A stretch of 44,977 nucleotides of DNA from Deltaproteobacteria bacterium (GTDB lineage: Bacteria; Lernaellota; Lernaellaia; JACKCT01). Both the position numbers and the translations under genes were made by a program. The stretch is taken from contig JADLEX010000085.1 in NCBI GenBank assembly GCA_020845895.1, positions 1 through 44,977 of the forward strand, in the 5' to 3' direction. The notes beneath the pieces were generated by a model, which searched no databases, was not told the origin of the DNA, and saw only the letters and a program-made list of their open reading frames with translations. Positions 42,198 to 44,977 of the stretch are shown here, one piece after another (position 1 is the first letter of the stretch; each line of letters opens with the position of its first letter).

Positions 42198-43552
42198 TCG
42201 CGGACGAAGCCGCCCGATCCGCGGCCTCGCCCGCGCGGCGCGCGGCGCTCGACGCCCTCACCGAAGTGCGTCGCCGGGATGCGTACGCCAATCTCGTGCT
42301 CGGTGCGATGTTCGAGCGGCGCGCCCTGTCGTCCCCCGATCGCCGACTCGCCATCGCGCTCGTCAATGGCGTTTTGCGCGCGCGGCGCACGCTCGACTGG
42401 CGGATCGACCGCGTCTCGCGCATTCCGACGAAAAAGCTGGAGCCGGCGGTGCTCGACGCGCTGCGCATGGCCGTATTTCAGATGACCGCGCTGGACCGGG
42501 TGCCCGATCACGCCGCCGTCGCCGAAACGCTGCTGCTCGTTCCCGATCGTGCCCGGGGATTCTGCAAGGCCGTGCTCGAACAGATCCGCCGGGAGGGCGC
42601 CGGAGCGGTCGATCCGCCAGGCGGCAACGGAGTGGCGTCGGTGGCTCTGCGCGCGTCGCTGCCCGACTGGGTCGTGCGGCAATGGGTGCAGGACTTCGGC
42701 GACGAAGCCGCCGCCCGGTACGCACACGCCCTGGCGCATGAACCGCCGGGAATGTTGCGGGCGTGCGGGATCTCGCCGGGCGATCTGATCGCGCAGCTTC
42801 GCGACGAGGGCATCGACGCGACCCCGGCGCCATTCGCGCCGCTCGGCGTAAGGGTTGCCCATCTCGATGCGGCGATCGCCTCGCGTGCGTTCGCGCAGGG
42901 ACACGCCATCGTGCAGGGCGAGGCGAGTCAGATCGCGGTGGAATTGGTCGGCGCGAAGCCGGGCGAGTTGGTGCTCGACGCCTGCGCCGCGCCGGGCGGC
43001 AAAGCGACGCGACTGGCCGAGCAGGTCGGGCCGCAGGGCCGCGTCGTCGCCGCCGACGTCCACGCGGGCCGAGCCGAACTGATCGCCGAAAACGCCCGGC
43101 GGCTGGGTTTGGCGAATATCGAAGTGCGCGCGTTGGATGTCGCCGAAACACGGGAACTCGCGGACGCGTCGTTCGACCGCGTCCTGGTCGATGCCCCGTG
43201 CACCGCGCTGGGGCAGGCGGCGCGGCACCCCGAGTTGCGCTGGCGGCTTGCCCCGGAGGACCCGGAACGCATGTCGGTGCTTCAACTCGCGCTCCTTCGC
43301 GCCGTTTCGAAATCGGTGAAACCCGGGGGACGGCTCGTGTACGCCGTCTGCACGCTCACCGCCGCCGAGACGCGGGATGTGGCGCACGCGTTCTGGGCGC
43401 AGGCGCGTCACGAGGGCTTCCGTTTGGCCGACGCCGCCCGGATTCTGGAGGGTCCATGCCGAACGCACGCCCGCGACGGATTCTATCTCTTCGAACCGAC
43501 GTCCGAATCGCCCGAAGGATTCTTTGCGGCCGTCTTCGAGCGTGCGCCATGA
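42194..43552 (+). CDS. rsmB: 16S rRNA (cytosine967-C5)-methyltransferase
   Basis: 452 residues. An N-terminal NusB-like RNA-binding domain (about 10-150: RRAALDALTEVRRRDAYANLV, VLDALRMAVFQMTALDRVPD, AVAETLLL) is followed by a methyltransferase domain: VQGEASQIAVELVGAKPGE, LDACAAPGGKATRLAEQ (motif I), VLVDAPCTALGQAARHPELRW (motif IV with Cys) and LVYAVCTLTAAET (motif VI, catalytic Cys). It methylates C967 of 16S rRNA. Both ends overlap neighbours by ATGA, fitting a tight def-fmt-rsmB operon. Sequence is complete. Confidence 0.95.
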   Translation: MIADEAARSAASPARRAALDALTEVRRRDAYANLVLGAMFERRALSSPDRRLAIALVNGVLRARRTLDWRIDRVSRIPTKKLEPAVLDALRMAVFQMTALDRVPDHAAVAETLLLVPDRARGFCKAVLEQIRREGAGAVDPPGGNGVASVALRASLPDWVVRQWVQDFGDEAAARYAHALAHEPPGMLRACGISPGDLIAQLRDEGIDATPAPFAPLGVRVAHLDAAIASRAFAQGHAIVQGEASQIAVELVGAKPGELVLDACAAPGGKATRLAEQVGPQGRVVAADVHAGRAELIAENARRLGLANIEVRALDVAETRELADASFDRVLVDAPCTALGQAARHPELRWRLAPEDPERMSVLQLALLRAVSKSVKPGGRLVYAVCTLTAAETRDVAHAFWAQARHEGFRLADAARILEGPCRTHARDGFYLFEPTSESPEGFFAAVFERAP

Positions 43553-44595
43553 CAGCGCGTGTGCGTGCGGCGGCCTTCGCTTTACTGGTGCTGCTCGCAA
43601 CGGCGGGTTGCGAACCGAGTCTCGCACCCACCATCCGGCCGTCTTCGGGCGATTCGTATCGCGTCGGCATCGCCATCGTCCAGAAACTCTACCTGCGGTT
43701 TCGGGATGCCGAGCGAATGGAAACGGTTAACATCAACATCGACGGGGACTGGCGATTCACGACCGTGGCGAAGGGGCACTCCGCGGATCTCGTGTTCACA
43801 CTGTCGTCGCTCTCCATGCGCAAGGCATCGCCCGGCGGCGTCGTCGAGTACGCCGTACGCACTCCTCCCGGCGACTCCGCGACGGTGCCTTCCGGCTACA
43901 CGCGCGCGTTCGCGCAATTCCCGCTGTCCGTTCGTTTGAACGGGGCGGGGGGGCTGGAGATGGTCGAAGGCTCGCGGGCGTTGCTGACGGCGCTGCGCGC
44001 CGAACCGGATCTGGCGAATCGTACGGACGACGGCGAGTTGGAGAAGGAACTGTCCAATATCGTGTCGGATCGTGCGCTGGCCGACACGCTCGGCACGCTG
44101 TTCGGCATCCTTCCGTCGAAAAAGGCGCGGGCTGGCGACGAATGGGATGTGACCCGCGAGATTTTCTTCGACCTCATCCCCGTCACGACAAAGATCCGCC
44201 TGAAACTGCGTGCAATCCAGACGGGTCAAGCCCGCGTGGAGATAAAGACCGAATACTCGGGCGAATCGCCTGGCGGCGAATTCGGATCGTCGAATCTGCG
44301 TTTCGGGAATAACGGCATCAGGGGACAGGGCGGCGGCTCGGCAGTGATTTCGCTGGAATCGGGCATCGCCACGCGCGTCGACGCGAATGCCGAGTTTCGC
44401 GGCGAGGTGTCGGTCTACGGGAACCCCCATCTCGACCCGACCGAATTCTACCCCTTTCGCATGGAACGCACGGTGGCGATTCACGCGATTCCGACCGCCA
44501 CCCTCGCCCCCGCTTCCGCCCCTGCGACGAAACGCGAACCTCGCCGCCCCGGCGAGGGACCGGATTTTTCCGCGCCGGTGCCCAGCGAGAACTGA
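43549..44595 (+). CDS. Lipoprotein of unknown function, coupled to rsmB
   Basis: 348 residues. ATG 43549 overlaps the rsmB stop (ATGA). The signal RVRAAAFALLVLLATAGC ends in a TAGC lipobox at about residue 21. The mature protein is mostly beta: VNINIDGDWRFTTVAKG, DLVFTLSSLSMRKASPG, LSVRLNGAGGLEMVEGS, ADTLGTLFGILPSKKARAGDEW, ISLESGIATRVDANAEF and FYPFRMERTVAIHAI; the last 40 residues are a Pro/Ala/Arg tail. The general pattern fits uncharacterised DUF6263-like lipoproteins, but I cannot confirm the family. It is the last gene of the coupled operon and ends before the repeat-bearing gap. Confidence 0.75.
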   Translation: MTARVRAAAFALLVLLATAGCEPSLAPTIRPSSGDSYRVGIAIVQKLYLRFRDAERMETVNINIDGDWRFTTVAKGHSADLVFTLSSLSMRKASPGGVVEYAVRTPPGDSATVPSGYTRAFAQFPLSVRLNGAGGLEMVEGSRALLTALRAEPDLANRTDDGELEKELSNIVSDRALADTLGTLFGILPSKKARAGDEWDVTREIFFDLIPVTTKIRLKLRAIQTGQARVEIKTEYSGESPGGEFGSSNLRFGNNGIRGQGGGSAVISLESGIATRVDANAEFRGEVSVYGNPHLDPTEFYPFRMERTVAIHAIPTATLAPASAPATKREPRRPGEGPDFSAPVPSEN

Positions 44596-44696
44596 GGAAA
44601 GCGGCCCGCCGGGGGCAAAGCAACGCGAAGCGGAGTGGGGCGGCCGCGCAGGCGGGTATGCGGATGCCGCTGCACGGTTGATTTGTGGGGTCCGGA

Positions 44697-44714
44697 ACCG
44701 CAAGATCTTGCGGT
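44697..44714. repeat. Perfect 18-bp palindrome
   Basis: ACCGCAAGATCTTGCGGT is its own reverse complement, and two further pairs extend it after one mismatch. Could be an operator or the stem of an RNA hairpin with no loop (more likely a DNA site). Confidence 0.5.
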
Positions 44715-44877
44715 CCCAGCGCGCGCGAAGTCCACATGTGGTTGGATTCGCGCCATCATACCAGCAACATCGCCCAAACGCCCGGGAAACGGCGGAGGCC
44801 GACGAGTGTTGCGACGTTGAAACAGTTCCGCGCCAATTGAATTTTTATTTCGAGAGCCGATCGGTGCCGCACCACCG

Positions 44878-44977
44878 GTCATTCCGAGTGCTCGCGCTCT
44901 GTCATCCTGAGCGCTCTCCGGCTGTCATTCTAAGTGCTCTCCCGCTGTCATAGAGTGCCTTTTAGCTGTCATCCTGA
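44878..44977. repeat. 23-bp tandem repeat array, continuing beyond the window
   Basis: Units at 44878-44900, 44901-44923 and 44924-44946 are 23 bp each and all begin GTCAT; the next is 21 bp (44947-44967) and a fifth starts at 44968 and is cut by the window edge. Units carry a GTCATNCTGAG-type core. Spacers between units are absent, so it is not a CRISPR array. Confidence 0.75.

Larger units (their letters stand above)
44596..44977. other. 382-bp intergenic end of window
   Basis: No ORF with coding character, ribosome site or RNA gene is seen. The stretch contains a perfect 18-bp palindrome (44697-44714) and a 23-bp tandem repeat array (44878-44977) that runs past the window edge. Confidence 0.6.

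Noticed and set aside
44878-44977. CRISPR-like repeated units
   Set aside because: Units are head to tail without spacers, and no cas genes are present.

Overview
This is a GC-rich bacterial chromosome fragment with mostly compact, single-gene or short-operon organisation. I see no rRNA, tRNA, CRISPR array, intact phage or transposase. Aspartate-rich lipoproteins with runs of (A/G/S/T)DDD, Kelch, PKD and cysteine-rich surface proteins, DUF4388-TPR and CAP proteins, and two class B radical SAM enzymes suggest a free-living Gram-negative of the old deltaproteobacterial assemblage (Myxococcota, Bradymonadota or Lernaellota-like). This placement is an inference from gene style, not from a marker gene.

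Layout. 1-6.8 kb: the end of an Asp-rich DUF1566 protein, a DsbD-type thiol reductase, a secreted Kelch/PKD protein and an Asp-rich lipoprotein. 6.8-10.1 kb: a LEA-type lipoprotein, an SGNH/MBOAT pair for O-acylation of an exported polymer, and a small unknown protein. 10.1-13.1 kb: a three-gene operon (broken SDR, polytopic membrane protein, DUF362). 13.2-14.4 kb: an accessory islet with a ribbon-helix-helix/two-TM cassette, a TetR stump and a YjfB-like gene. 14.4-20 kb: PIN-PhoH, a B12-type radical SAM enzyme, a DEAD-box helicase and a Crp-family regulator. 20-25 kb: DUF4388-TPR, a RuBisCO-like protein overlapping a YdeI-type gene, a methyltransferase and glutathione peroxidase. 25-31.9 kb: a Cys-rich beta-propeller surface protein, a membrane/propeller protein, a glycosyltransferase-radical SAM pair and another Asp-rich lipoprotein. 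31.9-36.3 kb: purD-purE, a YrdC-TrmN6 fusion and rlmN. 36.4-44.6 kb: a CAP lipoprotein, a response regulator-diguanylate cyclase, a histidine kinase, def-fmt-rsmB and a lipoprotein, many of them overlapping.

How the parts fit. Two blocks concern translation: a fused YrdC/TrmN6 protein beside rlmN (all three families can be tied to tRNA position 37 or to rRNA), and def-fmt-rsmB directly behind a sensor kinase. The most unusual signals are that fusion, a GGCCGC C-terminal motif shared by two secreted proteins, arrays of 7-bp tandem repeats in several intergenic gaps, an SDR gene broken by an internal out-of-frame deletion, and the islet at 13.2-14.4 kb. Many large open frames opposite real genes are GC-skew shadows and are left out.
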